A DNA stretch of 64,000 nt, from NCBI RefSeq assembly GCF_012926525.1, contig NZ_JABBNI010000065.1:157846-221845 (forward strand). The letters are read 5' to 3'. A program made the position numbers and the translations under genes. The notes under the pieces were generated by a model that did not search any database, had not been told where the DNA came from, and worked only from the letters and a program-made list of their open reading frames with translations. The first letter of the stretch is position 1. The number at the start of each line of letters is the position of its first letter. The stretch comes from Clostridium muellerianum (lineage in GTDB: Bacteria > Bacillota > Clostridia > Clostridiales > Clostridiaceae). Positions 28,570 to 36,467 of the stretch are shown here, in pieces.

Positions 28570-28749
28570 ATGAAAATCAACAAAAATTTAAATCTAATTA
28601 CTGACATATTTTATATCATAACAATGGTTTTATGGTCAACTACTGTAGATTTTAGACATTTAAAGATTATACAAATAGCAATATTAGCCATAACAGCAGC
28701 ATGGGCTATAGTTAAGGTAAAGACATATCTAATAGTAAGAAAACTATAG
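28570..28749 (+). CDS. Small two-helix membrane protein
   Basis: A 59-aa protein with two hydrophobic helices (about 8-25 and 33-50) around a short charged turn (TVDFRHLK) and a basic end. AGGAGAGGTG lies 9 bp before ATG, a strong ribosome site. It lies between the two ParB-like remnants. Function unknown; size and topology are compatible with a small toxin, a holin-like or an exclusion protein, without further support. Confidence 0.6.
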   Translation: MKINKNLNLITDIFYIITMVLWSTTVDFRHLKIIQIAILAITAAWAIVKVKTYLIVRKL

Positions 28750-28846
28750 TAAACGCAGAGGTAAATCAATTATAAAAATTACTTTGAATGAATAGGTAAA
28801 GTGTGCCTATTCTTTTTTATTTATATAAAGAAATATAGTTTAAAAT

Positions 28847-29123
28847 AATAATAATATAAATTAACTAAAAAACAGCAACTAAAAAAGTACAAGAAGGTTT
28901 GTTATGGGAAGAGTTAGAAAGAAAAAAAGCAAGTGAAAGACAAGCAATTTCTGGTTCTAAAAATTTAGGTCTAGTTATGGACACAGTTCCACAACTAGAA
29001 AAAGGTTCAACTAGAGATATTATAGCGAATAAGATAAAATTAGGAGCAGGGCGTACGTATACAAGAGCAAAAATTGCAGCATTAAAGAATAATATAAAAT
29101 TTATAAAAATATTTGACTTATAA
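28847..29123 (+). pseudogene. ParB-like C-terminal remnant, copy 2, with upstream 27-bp repeat
   Basis: The 27-bp direct repeat (28847-28873) is followed by a frame reading LWEELERKKASERQAISGSK, then LEKGSTRDIIANKIKLGAGR, homologous to copy 1 but more diverged and cut short. The only available start is a TTG at 28899 without a ribosome site, so it is probably not expressed as a working protein. Confidence 0.6.
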
Positions 29124-29604
29124 GAAATAATAATATAAAAATGGTGACATATTTTACGCTTTTAAAAGCGAAAACTTAAATTTTATGATAGTTGATCAAA
29201 CCGACCACCTTTCTTTTAAACTAAATATTACTATATATAATGCCTTCCTTTAAAGAAAACCTAATATATATAGGTATATTAGATATATTTAATAATATTA
29301 TTATTTTATTTAAGAATGAAATAATATAAAACTATCTTAATTAAATATAATTATCCATTACGGACAACCGTTGATATTAGAGGTTTTCCCCTTTGAAGTG
29401 GTAAACTCTTTTCCCTTCTGTAGGATGTAATATTTTTATCTACTTGTAAAAAAAGGGGTCACCTTTAAAGGGGACGTTGAAAACACTAAGGTTGTAAACT
29501 TAACAAAAACAAGAAGAAATAATAATATAAAATATTGATAAAATGTTAATTAAACAATAAAAATAATATAAAATTATTATAAAAAATGGTTTTATTTTAA
29601 TATA
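29124..29604. other. Noncoding prophage region with palindromes and AT-rich repeats
   Basis: About 480 bp without a supported gene. It holds a perfect 14-bp palindrome CGCTTTTAAAAGCG (29157-29170), several copies of AATAATATAAA, and a G/C-containing pair of segments, TCCCCTTTGAAG (about 29390) and CTTTAAAGGGGA (about 29465), that can pair over about 60 nt. No known RNA family was recognised. Confidence 0.55.
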
Positions 29605-29633
29605 TTGACAAAATACAATATGTGTAATAAAAT
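29605..29633 (+). promoter_or_regulatory. Early promoter with putative repressor operator
   Basis: TTGACA (29605-29610), a 17-nt spacer and TAAAAT (29628-29633). The spacer is mostly AAATACAATATGTGT (29611-29625), a 15-mer found again exactly in the repressor's own promoter at 30823-30837. The shared site inside both promoters marks it as the likely repressor operator. Confidence 0.7.
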
Positions 29634-29707
29634 AAATACAGATATTTGTCGAAATAAACCTAAAAAAGCAATTATTTAAAATATTACTAAAGATGGAGGT
29701 ACAAAAA

Positions 29708-30097
29708 ATGGGATGGAAAGTAGTTGATATTAGAAATAGAAGAAGAAGAGGTGAAGCTTTTGCGACTATAGCTAATAATAGAGTATCTTTAAATACTGAT
29801 GCTTGTAAGTTAATAGATATTGAAGAATACAGATATATTCAAATTGTAAAGAATGATGATTCAAAAAATTTAAAGTCTATAGGACTAAAATTTATTAAGG
29901 AAAGTAATGAAACGAGTTTTTCTTTTCTCATACGAAAATCTAAGAACGATCATGTCAATGGAGCTGACATAAATTCACGTCCATTAATAGTAGAATTATT
30001 TGGACAAAGAGGTATACCTAGAACCAGTAAGTATAGTGTAAGTTTAGATAAAAATGATAAAAGTATAATTGTTATAGATTTAAATAAGGAAATGTAA
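29708..30097 (+). CDS. Prophage early protein of unknown function
   Basis: A 129-aa protein (MGWKVVDIRNRRRRGEAFAT...) with a basic start, then strand-rich sequence and a C-terminal strand pair (KYSVSLDKNDKSIIVIDL). GGAGGT lies 7 bp before ATG at 29708. It is the first gene after the operator-bearing early promoter, so it may be a switch gene such as an antirepressor or early regulator. No family recognised. Confidence 0.65.
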   Translation: MGWKVVDIRNRRRRGEAFATIANNRVSLNTDACKLIDIEEYRYIQIVKNDDSKNLKSIGLKFIKESNETSFSFLIRKSKNDHVNGADINSRPLIVELFGQRGIPRTSKYSVSLDKNDKSIIVIDLNKEM

Positions 30098-30136
30098 GAT
30101 AAAATGAAATGAAGATAAAGAATGGAGAATGTATAA

Positions 30137-30511
30137 ATGGAAAATGACTTTGAACTTGAGTTTTTTCAAACAAGTCCAAACGAATTAGATTTAATAGTAT
30201 TTAATGATTTTATTAAAATTATAAAAGAAGAAACAAAAGGAAAAGATACTGATACATGTAAAATTACATATGATTATACATATTTATTTGATGATTTTTC
30301 TATGGAAAAAATATTAAAAAGTATTTACGATTTACGTTTTTGTATGTTTAATATAGAGAATGATGATGATATCATAATTGGAAACATTATTTCTACTATA
30401 AAATTTTGCATTATTGTTGCGGAAGATAATAAAAAGATATATAAAGTTTTGATTAATGCAGTTAATATAAAACATTTAAAAGAAAATTTCTTTATTAATA
30501 AAAGTAATTAA
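30137..30511 (+). CDS. Hypothetical prophage protein
   Basis: A 124-aa acidic protein (MENDFELEFFQTSPNELDLI...) with alternating strand segments such as CKITYDYTYLF and DIIIGNIISTIKFCIIV. It follows the 29708 gene in the same direction and converges on the repressor gene. No family recognised. Confidence 0.6.
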   Translation: MENDFELEFFQTSPNELDLIVFNDFIKIIKEETKGKDTDTCKITYDYTYLFDDFSMEKILKSIYDLRFCMFNIENDDDIIIGNIISTIKFCIIVAEDNKKIYKVLINAVNIKHLKENFFINKSN

Positions 30512-30541
30512 GTATTAATAAAAAGGCAGTAGGATCATTAA

Positions 30542-30772
30542 CTAATCCTCTGCCTTTTCTTCATTATCTGTATCTTTAACATTCTCTAAAAGTTCTCCAA
30601 CAGTTATATCTAATTCATTGCATATCTTAGTTAAATTTTCAAATGTAATTGAAATAGTATCTCCAGCACCAAGTTTTTTAATTGCATTATAAGCTATACC
30701 AGTATTTTTAGCTAATTTATATTTACTAACTTTTTTATCTTCTAATATTTTATTTAAATTACATTTAATCAT
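30542..30772 (-). CDS. Short Cro/CI-type (XRE) repressor
   Basis: A 76-aa DNA-binding protein, essentially one helix-turn-helix: KILEDKKVSKYKLAKNTGIAYNAIKKLGAGDTISITFENLTKICNELDITVGELLE. It ends in an acidic tail. There is no C-terminal cleavage/dimerisation domain, so SOS self-cleavage is not expected. It is the only protein-coding gene of the prophage on the minus strand and has a strong promoter (30812-30840) carrying the 15-bp operator also present before 29708. It is probably the lysogeny repressor or part of the switch. Confidence 0.85.
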   Translation of the reverse strand: MIKCNLNKILEDKKVSKYKLAKNTGIAYNAIKKLGAGDTISITFENLTKICNELDITVGELLENVKDTDNEEKAED

Positions 30773-30811
30773 TTAATCATTACCTCTTTCATTAATTATA
30801 TCTATACAAGT

Positions 30812-30840
30812 ATTATACCTTTAAATACAATATGTGTCAA
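30812..30840 (-). promoter_or_regulatory. Repressor promoter with operator
   Basis: On the minus strand TTGACA (30835-30840), a 17-nt spacer and TATAAT (30812-30817) make a near-consensus promoter. The spacer carries the same 15-mer AAATACAATATGTGT (read on the plus strand, 30823-30837) as the 29605 promoter, which suggests autoregulation. Confidence 0.75.
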
Positions 30841-30990
30841 TACTATATATAGTTATTTTTACTACATATTTAAAATTATTCAAGAATTTAATTATTAATC
30901 TTGACTTATTATATCTCCGGATATATAATAAGATTATAGAAAACAAACACAATTAAAACAAAATTTTCTAATAATGTAATTTATAGCCTT

Positions 30991-31014
30991 AGCGTTTGGG
31001 TTAACCCAAATGCT
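30991..31014. other. 24-bp palindrome in the divergent early region
   Basis: AGCGTTTGGGTTAACCCAAATGCT is a near-perfect dyad (one G/T pair) and is flanked by CCTTA and CAAAGG that extend it. It lies about 45 bp before the 31060 ATG, where an operator or a leader hairpin could sit. Confidence 0.6.
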
Positions 31015-31059
31015 CAAAGGGTGGCTACCTTAATAATTAAATATTTGGAGGATGGGAAT

Positions 31060-31437
31060 ATGAAAGAAGTAACAATAGTATTAAAAAAAGAACAAGAGGA
31101 GGTTATAAAAAATTATCCATTTAAAACAGAAAGTTTTGATGAAAATAATAAGGTTGATATAACAATAGCTATTCACAGAATATTAAATGATTATAATAAT
31201 TTAGTAGATATTGCAGAAAAAGAATTAGTAAGTGTATTCAATAACGATGAAATGAATCAATTATGTAACGCATCTGAAAATATTGTATATACAGGTGAAA
31301 TACCAGCTAAAAAATTTTTATATGATAGTGTAGTAGACAGTGAGATTGTATCAGCAGATGTTATAGATAAAATAACAAAATTGAGTAATACCCAAGCATA
31401 TGTTGTTTTAAGAAAGATAGCTAATTTTTGGGAATAA
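31060..31437 (+). CDS. Hypothetical prophage protein
   Basis: A 125-aa soluble protein (MKEVTIVLKKEQEEVIKNYP...). GGAGGATG lies 7 bp before ATG at 31060; a GTG at 31021 in the same frame has no usable spacing. It is the first rightward gene beyond the repressor, so it is probably under lytic control. A predicted minus-strand RNA ends at its 3' side. No family recognised. Confidence 0.6.
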   Translation: MKEVTIVLKKEQEEVIKNYPFKTESFDENNKVDITIAIHRILNDYNNLVDIAEKELVSVFNNDEMNQLCNASENIVYTGEIPAKKFLYDSVVDSEIVSADVIDKITKLSNTQAYVVLRKIANFWE

Positions 31438-31446
31438 TAATTTATT

Positions 31447-31502
31447 TAAATAAAAAAGCACCTAACACATCCAATAAGATAAATGTTAAGTACTACCTCG
31501 CA
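31447..31502 (-). ncRNA. Predicted minus-strand small RNA 2
   Basis: On the minus strand TTGATT (31531-31536), a 16-nt spacer and TATAAT (31509-31514), with TG upstream (extended -10), precede about 55 nt. These end in a wobble-containing stem (31457-31470 with 31483-31494) and CTTTTTTATTTA. It ends at the stop side of the 31060 gene. Confidence 0.6.
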
Positions 31503-31555
31503 AGTAATATTATAACATAATTTTTGTGGAAATCAAATAGGGGGAGGTAAAATTT

Positions 31556-31936
31556 ATGTGTTTGGCACTAGAACACACAACAAAAGAGTATATTCCAAAA
31601 TATGTTAACAACATAATACAAAATAATTTAAATGAAAAGAATCGATTGAATCATATTATAAAAGAATGCGATTTAAAAACAATTGATCTGTTGCATGAGA
31701 TAGAACTAAATAATATTAAGGGAATGTATCATGCATGGTTAATTATAATAGAATTAAAGAAGGTTCGAGAAATTAGAAGAAAAGCCAAGGATGTCCTTGA
31801 AGTTTGGAGAGTGGCTGATAATTTTAAAAAAGCTCCTGAAAAAATGCAATATAAAAATGTAATGAATGTTATAAGAAAAAGAATTTATGAATTGAAACAC
31901 AGATATTATTATCCAAAAGCTAAAGGAAAAATATAA
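31556..31936 (+). CDS. Hypothetical helical prophage protein
   Basis: A 126-aa protein that is mostly helical and basic (VREIRRKAKDVLEVWRVADN; C-terminal KHRYYYPKAKGKI). GGGGAGGTAAAATTT precedes ATG, a strong ribosome site. The charge pattern would suit nucleic-acid or protein binding. No family recognised. Confidence 0.6.
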   Translation: MCLALEHTTKEYIPKYVNNIIQNNLNEKNRLNHIIKECDLKTIDLLHEIELNNIKGMYHAWLIIIELKKVREIRRKAKDVLEVWRVADNFKKAPEKMQYKNVMNVIRKRIYELKHRYYYPKAKGKI

Positions 31937-31959
31937 TTAAATTTGAGGAGGAATATATT

Positions 31960-32235
31960 ATGAATAAAAAAGTTCAAAAATTATATAATTTCGGATTAAC
32001 AAATGGGATGTATGGCTTGGCTTTAAAAAGTGAAATTGATGAAATGGTACAAGACTTAAATACTACAGTTTATAAGCAAAGTTTAGCGACATTTGAGGAT
32101 GTACAAGATTATATGTGTTTGATGGGTGATGTTTCGGTAGGAGTGTACCAAACAAGTGATGGGGTTATAGAAGTTTGTGGTGAAGATGAAGGATGGGAGA
32201 TTGTATTAATAAGCAATTTGAAATTAGTTTCGTAA
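31960..32235 (+). CDS. Hypothetical prophage protein
   Basis: A 91-aa acidic protein (MNKKVQKLYNFGLTNGMYGL...) ending in strands GVIEVCGEDEGWEIVLIS. GAGGAGG precedes ATG. It lies 23 bp after the previous gene in one operon. No family recognised. Confidence 0.6.
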   Translation: MNKKVQKLYNFGLTNGMYGLALKSEIDEMVQDLNTTVYKQSLATFEDVQDYMCLMGDVSVGVYQTSDGVIEVCGEDEGWEIVLISNLKLVS

Positions 32236-32308
32236 ACGCAAATAAACTACTTGACTTAAATTCCAAATAGTAGTAATATAAGATTATGACGTATTTATTA
32301 CTGCTTAA

Positions 32309-32339
32309 TACAGAGGACAAATCGCACTTGTTCTCTGTA
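32309..32339 (+). other. Isolated hairpin in the 32236-32542 gap
   Basis: TACAGAGGACAA and TTGTTCTCTGTA pair over 12 bp (one G-U on the plus strand). No T run follows on either strand, so it is not a standard terminator. Confidence 0.5.
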
Positions 32340-32445
32340 CAACAAATTTATATTAATTTTATATCATTCAATATTGTAACCAACAATTTAAAACTTAATC
32401 ACAACCACGAAGGGAGGAAGAAGTAAATTCTTGTTTATGTACTAA

Positions 32446-32473
32446 ATTATATCACAAAAATTAAAAATGTCAA
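32446..32473 (-). promoter_or_regulatory. Minus-strand promoter in the 32236-32542 gap
   Basis: Reading on the minus strand: TTGACA (32468-32473), a 16-nt spacer and TGATATAAT (hexamer at 32446-32451). The transcript would run through CTTCTTCCTCCCTTCG, an anti-Shine-Dalgarno stretch, toward the hairpin at 32309-32339. No gene follows on that strand. Confidence 0.55.
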
Positions 32474-32542
32474 TAGTCTTATTTAAATTTAAATGATTGG
32501 GGTCACTCTCTGTGACCTTAAATGAAAGGTGGAATTATTTAT

Positions 32543-32746
32543 ATGGAAAATAAAAATGTAAAAGAAATGGAAGCTAAATTGGAGGAATTAAGAGTAGAAC
32601 TTAAAAGTATTAAAGAAGAAATTGGACAAGGTAAAACTAATGAATTAGTAGATAAATGTATTGCTAAAAGTAAAGAATTTAGAGATATATGCATTTCAAT
32701 ACAAATTGGAAAAGGTGAGTTAGGAAAAGATGAAATACCATTGTAA
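32543..32746 (+). CDS. Small coiled-coil prophage protein
   Basis: A 67-aa acidic helical protein (MENKNVKEMEAKLEELRVEL...), probably a short coiled coil. Its ribosome site and first six codons (32524-32559) are repeated exactly at 33151-33186, the start of the RNA polymerase-like gene, so both proteins begin MENKNV. No function recognised. Confidence 0.6.
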   Translation: MENKNVKEMEAKLEELRVELKSIKEEIGQGKTNELVDKCIAKSKEFRDICISIQIGKGELGKDEIPL

Positions 32747-32747
32747 G

Positions 32748-32810
32748 AATTTAGGACTCACCTTGTGGTCATTGGGCCATAAGCTGAAAAAGGTAAAACT
32801 AGAGATTAAT
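32748..32810 (+). pseudogene. ParB-like remnant, copy 3 (badly degraded)
   Basis: DNA from 32748 aligns with the copies at 28300 and 37990: AATTTAGG near the start and AAGGTAAAACTAGAGAT at the end (GKTRD codons). The frame is broken by stops. It shows that the same segment was inserted or copied here and decayed. Confidence 0.5.
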
Positions 32811-32840
32811 CACTGAAAATATGAAGGGAGATAGGGAAGT

Positions 32841-33122
32841 ATGGCAAAGAAAAAAACTAATGAAGCTAAAAATTTTAAAAAAGGGTATGAAAGTGTTTTT
32901 GATGAAATTGATTTTTTATTCAAAAATATCGGGAAGGAGGTAATAGAAATGGAAACTAAAAAAATATTTAAACGAGCAATAGCACTAGAGTTAATAGCTA
33001 GTAAGAAACATAACTTTCTCTATACAGAACCTAATAGAAATAAAACTGGATTTTCAGTATTTATTTTTGAAAAAACTCCAGAATTATTAACAGATTTAAC
33101 TAAGCTTACTCAACATAATTAA
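32841..33122 (+). CDS. DUF5659-like small prophage protein
   Basis: A 93-aa reading frame. Its C-terminal 57 residues (from 32949) look like the DUF5659 type of short phage proteins: FKRAIALELIASKKHNFLYT then TGFSVFIFEKTPELLTDLTK. GGAAGGAGG sits at the right distance before the internal ATG at 32949, so the short form may be the main product; the 36-residue N-terminal part has a weaker ribosome site. A second protein of similar type is at 36272, just after the RNA polymerase-like gene. Confidence 0.55.
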   Translation: MAKKKTNEAKNFKKGYESVFDEIDFLFKNIGKEVIEMETKKIFKRAIALELIASKKHNFLYTEPNRNKTGFSVFIFEKTPELLTDLTKLTQHN

Positions 33123-33169
33123 ATTTATATCAAAATATCAAATAAAAATCGAAAGGTGGAATTATTTAT

Positions 33170-36100
33170 ATGGAAAATAAAAATGTGATGATTTTAAATG
33201 TACAAGCAAAAGATGTTATAAATGGGGGATATATAGTAGATAAAACTTCTAAGAAAGACATAGATGAATTATATAAAGCTAAAAAGAGGGTGTTTCGTAA
33301 GTATCGTGGCAGCATGGATTATAGTCTACTAACAATATATCTACAGAAAAATCATAAAAAATTTGTTAAATATAATAAGAATAAAAATAGGTTATATAGC
33401 AATAACATAATTACCGTCAATTTTGATTACAGTTACGAAAGTGAAGATTTGCAGGAGACTAAGACTAAAATATCTGAATTGTATAAAGAGTTAAGAGGTA
33501 TTAAGAAGAATAAGACTAATACTCCTATTATACAAACTAAAAAAGATGAAATAGCAAATCTTAAAGAACATAAAAAAAGTAGTGAATTATCTACGCAAGA
33601 GTTAAGGCAAAAATTATACAAAGATGGTTTTACATTAAATGTTAATGATAAAGAGATTACTTATGTAAGATTATACAGATCCTCTGGAAGTGCCAGAGAT
33701 GGGAAAATCAACTTTGTAAATAAAGACTATTATAAAGACATAATTACATATGCTATGGCTGGACTAGAGTATAAAGATAAGAATGATTTAGATTTACCGT
33801 CAATAGAAGCCTATATTTCCTTAATTGCTAGTTCGATAACCGATACATTTCAAATGTCACCTAAAAATGTTTTGTTTATCGATGATATTACATCAACTTT
33901 TACAGATACGGTTATGGGTACAGAATTAACAAATATTATAAAAAATGAAAATGGAAAAATAGTAAAAGGTGATTTAAAAACTGATATTTTAGAAACAAAA
34001 ATTACTAATAAAATAACAGATGGAGAAGCTCTATTAGATAAATCTATATTTTTAGATACAGGATTAGAAGATAAAGCAGTAATGCAAATAAGAAACAGAC
34101 ATTATAAGGGAACAGGTATAAATACAGATATACAAGCATTTTTCAAAGAACATGGTATTACAGATATAAGCCAATTAAAAGGTAAAACATTAGCAAAAAA
34201 AATTGAAGATATTAAATTAATAACAACAAAATCTTCTATTAAATATCTTAAATTTAATAAAACCTTTGAAGATTGGTGCAAAATTGCTGATGATACTTGG
34301 GGTATATGTAAAACAGATAAAGGACAACACCATAATTTTAATGAAATGGCATCTACACATTATCAATTATTAAACACACTTGGAATGTCTTATAAAGAGA
34401 TGGAACAATTTTTAAAACCAACTATTGAATATATTAAATTATTAAAAAATGATGTAACTGTATTTAAACTACACTTAGGCCTATTAGTAGATGGAACTCT
34501 TAAGGAAATTCTTATAAATTCTGATGAAAATTTTGATACTACAGAATTAGATGATTTTAAATCAGATAGTGAATTTATACTAAATATGTTAAAGATAAAC
34601 GAAGATTTTATAAATACTCCTATTTGCAAGAAATTTAGAGAAGAAATTATAACTAACTATAAAAAGAATGTTAAAAAAGGACATGTATTAATAAATGGTA
34701 CTTATGCAACTGTAATTTCTAATCCATATGAATACTTATTAGCTTCAGTTGGTAAATACAAAAATGTTAGCGAAACATTACAACCTCAACAATGCTACTG
34801 CAAAAAATATACTGAAGGTGAGGATATATTGGCTGTAAGAAGTCCTCAACCAACTATGAGCAATGTAACAGTTATGGAAAACACATATTGCAAAGAATTT
34901 GATACATATTTTAACTTTACAGATAATGTAATAGTTATTAGTTCAATTGGCTGGAACATAATGGAACAACTAAGCTCTTTAGATTTTGACGGGGATGCTT
35001 GTTTAATAACTAATTCTAAATTACTAACACAAAAATGCAAACAACTAGAAGAAGATAAAATAACAGTAAATGGAAAGTTAGTTAAAAGATTTTTAGTATC
35101 TACGGATTTCACAACAAAATCTTCTATAGATAGAAGTTATACTCCAGAAAATTTGTGTGATACAGATATAAAATGTGCAGAAGGCAAAATTGGAGAATGT
35201 ATAAATTTAGTTCAAATGTTAAATTCAGTTTATTGGGATAGAAAATATAAGGGAGAAAAAGAAATAAAAAAAGGAATATTAACAAAAGAAGATTTAGAAG
35301 AGGGATTATTAGAACTCTATAAAGATATATCCAACCTTAATGTGTTAAGTTGTATAATAATAGATTCTGCTAAGAAAGAAAGTCCTATTACTGCTAAAAC
35401 CGAGATGGATAAAATTCGTCAAAAAGGTTATTTAGGTAGAGAAGAAACTAAGATATATAACAAAGAAACTAAAGAATGGGAAGAAAAAGAAGTAGGAATA
35501 AGACCTTATTTTTTCAAATTTTTAAATGGTGGAAAAAAATATAAATTTAATAAATATGATACTGGTATGGATTATTTAGTAAAAATAATGAATAAAGGTA
35601 ATGATAGAAAAGCTGAAAATGACAAAACAATTCCTCTTAAAAATATACTTGTTAAACAAAAAATAAATAAAGCTAATAGGAAGAAAATACAACGATTTAT
35701 TAATCTAGTAGAAAAAGAACGTGAAAAGATAAAAGCAGTATTTACTAAAAGCGAAGAAAATGCTCAAAAATCTGATGAAGAAAAATATAAAAAATATAAG
35801 GAAATTAAGGATGAATATAAGCAGAAAATAGAAGAAGGAATAGAACTAACTAGTATAACAGTTTATGCAATAATTAAACGACTAGATAAAGCAACTGCAA
35901 TATTAGAAGATAATAGAAAAATCCTTAATCAAAAACTAAAAGATACAAAAAAATCTGGTGTGAGTAAAGAAGAAATAAAAGATTCTATAGAATTACTTAA
36001 GAACAAATTTGTTATAGATAATGAAGAATATATAACATATAAAAGAATAGGAAGATTAATACTAAGGCATCTACATAATATAGATTCTGTTCAATTTCTA

Positions 36101-36196
36101 AGTTGCTTTATAGTTAAGCCTAATGCAACTACTACTATATACAGGTCTAAAGATGGAGATATAGAAATTTATGGAGTCAAGTATAAAAAGTTATAG
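33170..36196 (+). CDS. Putative single-chain DNA-dependent RNA polymerase (YonO/QDE-1-like, double-psi beta-barrel)
   Basis: A 1008-aa protein, by far the largest of the early region. Residues 600-612 read QLSSLDFDGDACL, with D605, D607 and D609 placed like the Mg-binding DxDGD triad of cellular beta-prime, eukaryotic RNA-dependent RNA polymerases and the SP-beta phage protein YonO. Upstream, AVRSPQPTMSNV (R557, P559) matches the R-x-P-x-x-x segment that precedes the catalytic loop in these enzymes. The rest is Lys/Glu-rich, with helical C-terminal coiled coils (from about 830). YonO is a phage RNA polymerase for late genes; by analogy this enzyme may transcribe phage genes. No sigma or beta-like subunit accompanies it. 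Fold assignment is from motif only and needs a structure-based check. Confidence 0.72.
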   Translation: MENKNVMILNVQAKDVINGGYIVDKTSKKDIDELYKAKKRVFRKYRGSMDYSLLTIYLQKNHKKFVKYNKNKNRLYSNNIITVNFDYSYESEDLQETKTKISELYKELRGIKKNKTNTPIIQTKKDEIANLKEHKKSSELSTQELRQKLYKDGFTLNVNDKEITYVRLYRSSGSARDGKINFVNKDYYKDIITYAMAGLEYKDKNDLDLPSIEAYISLIASSITDTFQMSPKNVLFIDDITSTFTDTVMGTELTNIIKNENGKIVKGDLKTDILETKITNKITDGEALLDKSIFLDTGLEDKAVMQIRNRHYKGTGINTDIQAFFKEHGITDISQLKGKTLAKKIEDIKLITTKSSIKYLKFNKTFEDWCKIADDTWGICKTDKGQHHNFNEMASTHYQLLNTLGMSYKEMEQFLKPTIEYIKLLKNDVTVFKLHLGLLVDGTLKEILINSDENFDTTELDDFKSDSEFILNMLKINEDFINTPICKKFREEIITNYKKNVKKGHVLINGTYATVISNPYEYLLASVGKYKNVSETLQPQQCYCKKYTEGEDILAVRSPQPTMSNVTVMENTYCKEFDTYFNFTDNVIVISSIGWNIMEQLSSLDFDGDACLITNSKLLTQKCKQLEEDKITVNGKLVKRFLVSTDFTTKSSIDRSYTPENLCDTDIKCAEGKIGECINLVQMLNSVYWDRKYKGEKEIKKGILTKEDLEEGLLELYKDISNLNVLSCIIIDSAKKESPITAKTEMDKIRQKGYLGREETKIYNKETKEWEEKEVGIRPYFFKFLNGGKKYKFNKYDTGMDYLVKIMNKGNDRKAENDKTIPLKNILVKQKINKANRKKIQRFINLVEKEREKIKAVFTKSEENAQKSDEEKYKKYKEIKDEYKQKIEEGIELTSITVYAIIKRLDKATAILEDNRKILNQKLKDTKKSGVSKEEIKDSIELLKNKFVIDNEEYITYKRIGRLILRHLHNIDSVQFLSCFIVKPNATTTIYRSKDGDIEIYGVKYKKL

Positions 36197-36210
36197 CACA
36201 TATTAAGGTT

Positions 36211-36235
36211 TGACAGGTAATTTAATTACCTGTCA
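36211..36235 (+). other. Perfect hairpin after the RNA polymerase-like gene
   Basis: TGACAGGTAA-TTTAA-TTACCTGTCA, a perfect 10-bp stem 14 bp after the stop. No T run follows, so it may be a processing or stability stem rather than a terminator. Confidence 0.65.
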
Positions 36236-36271
36236 TCCTTAACTAACTAATATAAGAAAGGATGATAATTA

Positions 36272-36439
36272 ATGAAAAGATATATATACAACCCATTTCA
36301 AGCTTATTTTTATATACAAAATGGAGTATTACCAATAAAACCTCCTGAAGTAAATCCTAGTACAGACCGAATATTTTATACTTTTACTGATGAAGAAACG
36401 AAAGAAGTATATCAATTATGGTGTAACAGGAAACATTAA
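36272..36439 (+). CDS. Small DUF5659-like prophage protein
   Basis: A 55-aa protein (MKRYIYNPFQAYFYIQNGVL...) with the layout of DUF5659-type phage proteins: a short helix, a Pro-rich turn, then RIFYTFTDEETKEVYQLW. GAAAGGATGAT precedes ATG. It lies between the RNA polymerase-like gene and the iteron-like cluster. Function unknown. Confidence 0.6.
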   Translation: MKRYIYNPFQAYFYIQNGVLPIKPPEVNPSTDRIFYTFTDEETKEVYQLWCNRKH

Positions 36440-36467
36440 TATGTTTAGTAAATTATACATAACTATG

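Noticed and set aside
29124-29604. Group I or II intron remnant
   Set aside because: No catalytic core motif, no intron-encoded protein and no split gene; the GIY-YIG gene is 12 kb away.
32309-32339. Copy of the AGAGGACA element found at 10881
   Set aside because: Shares only AGAGGACA; the rest of the hairpin is unrelated and much shorter.
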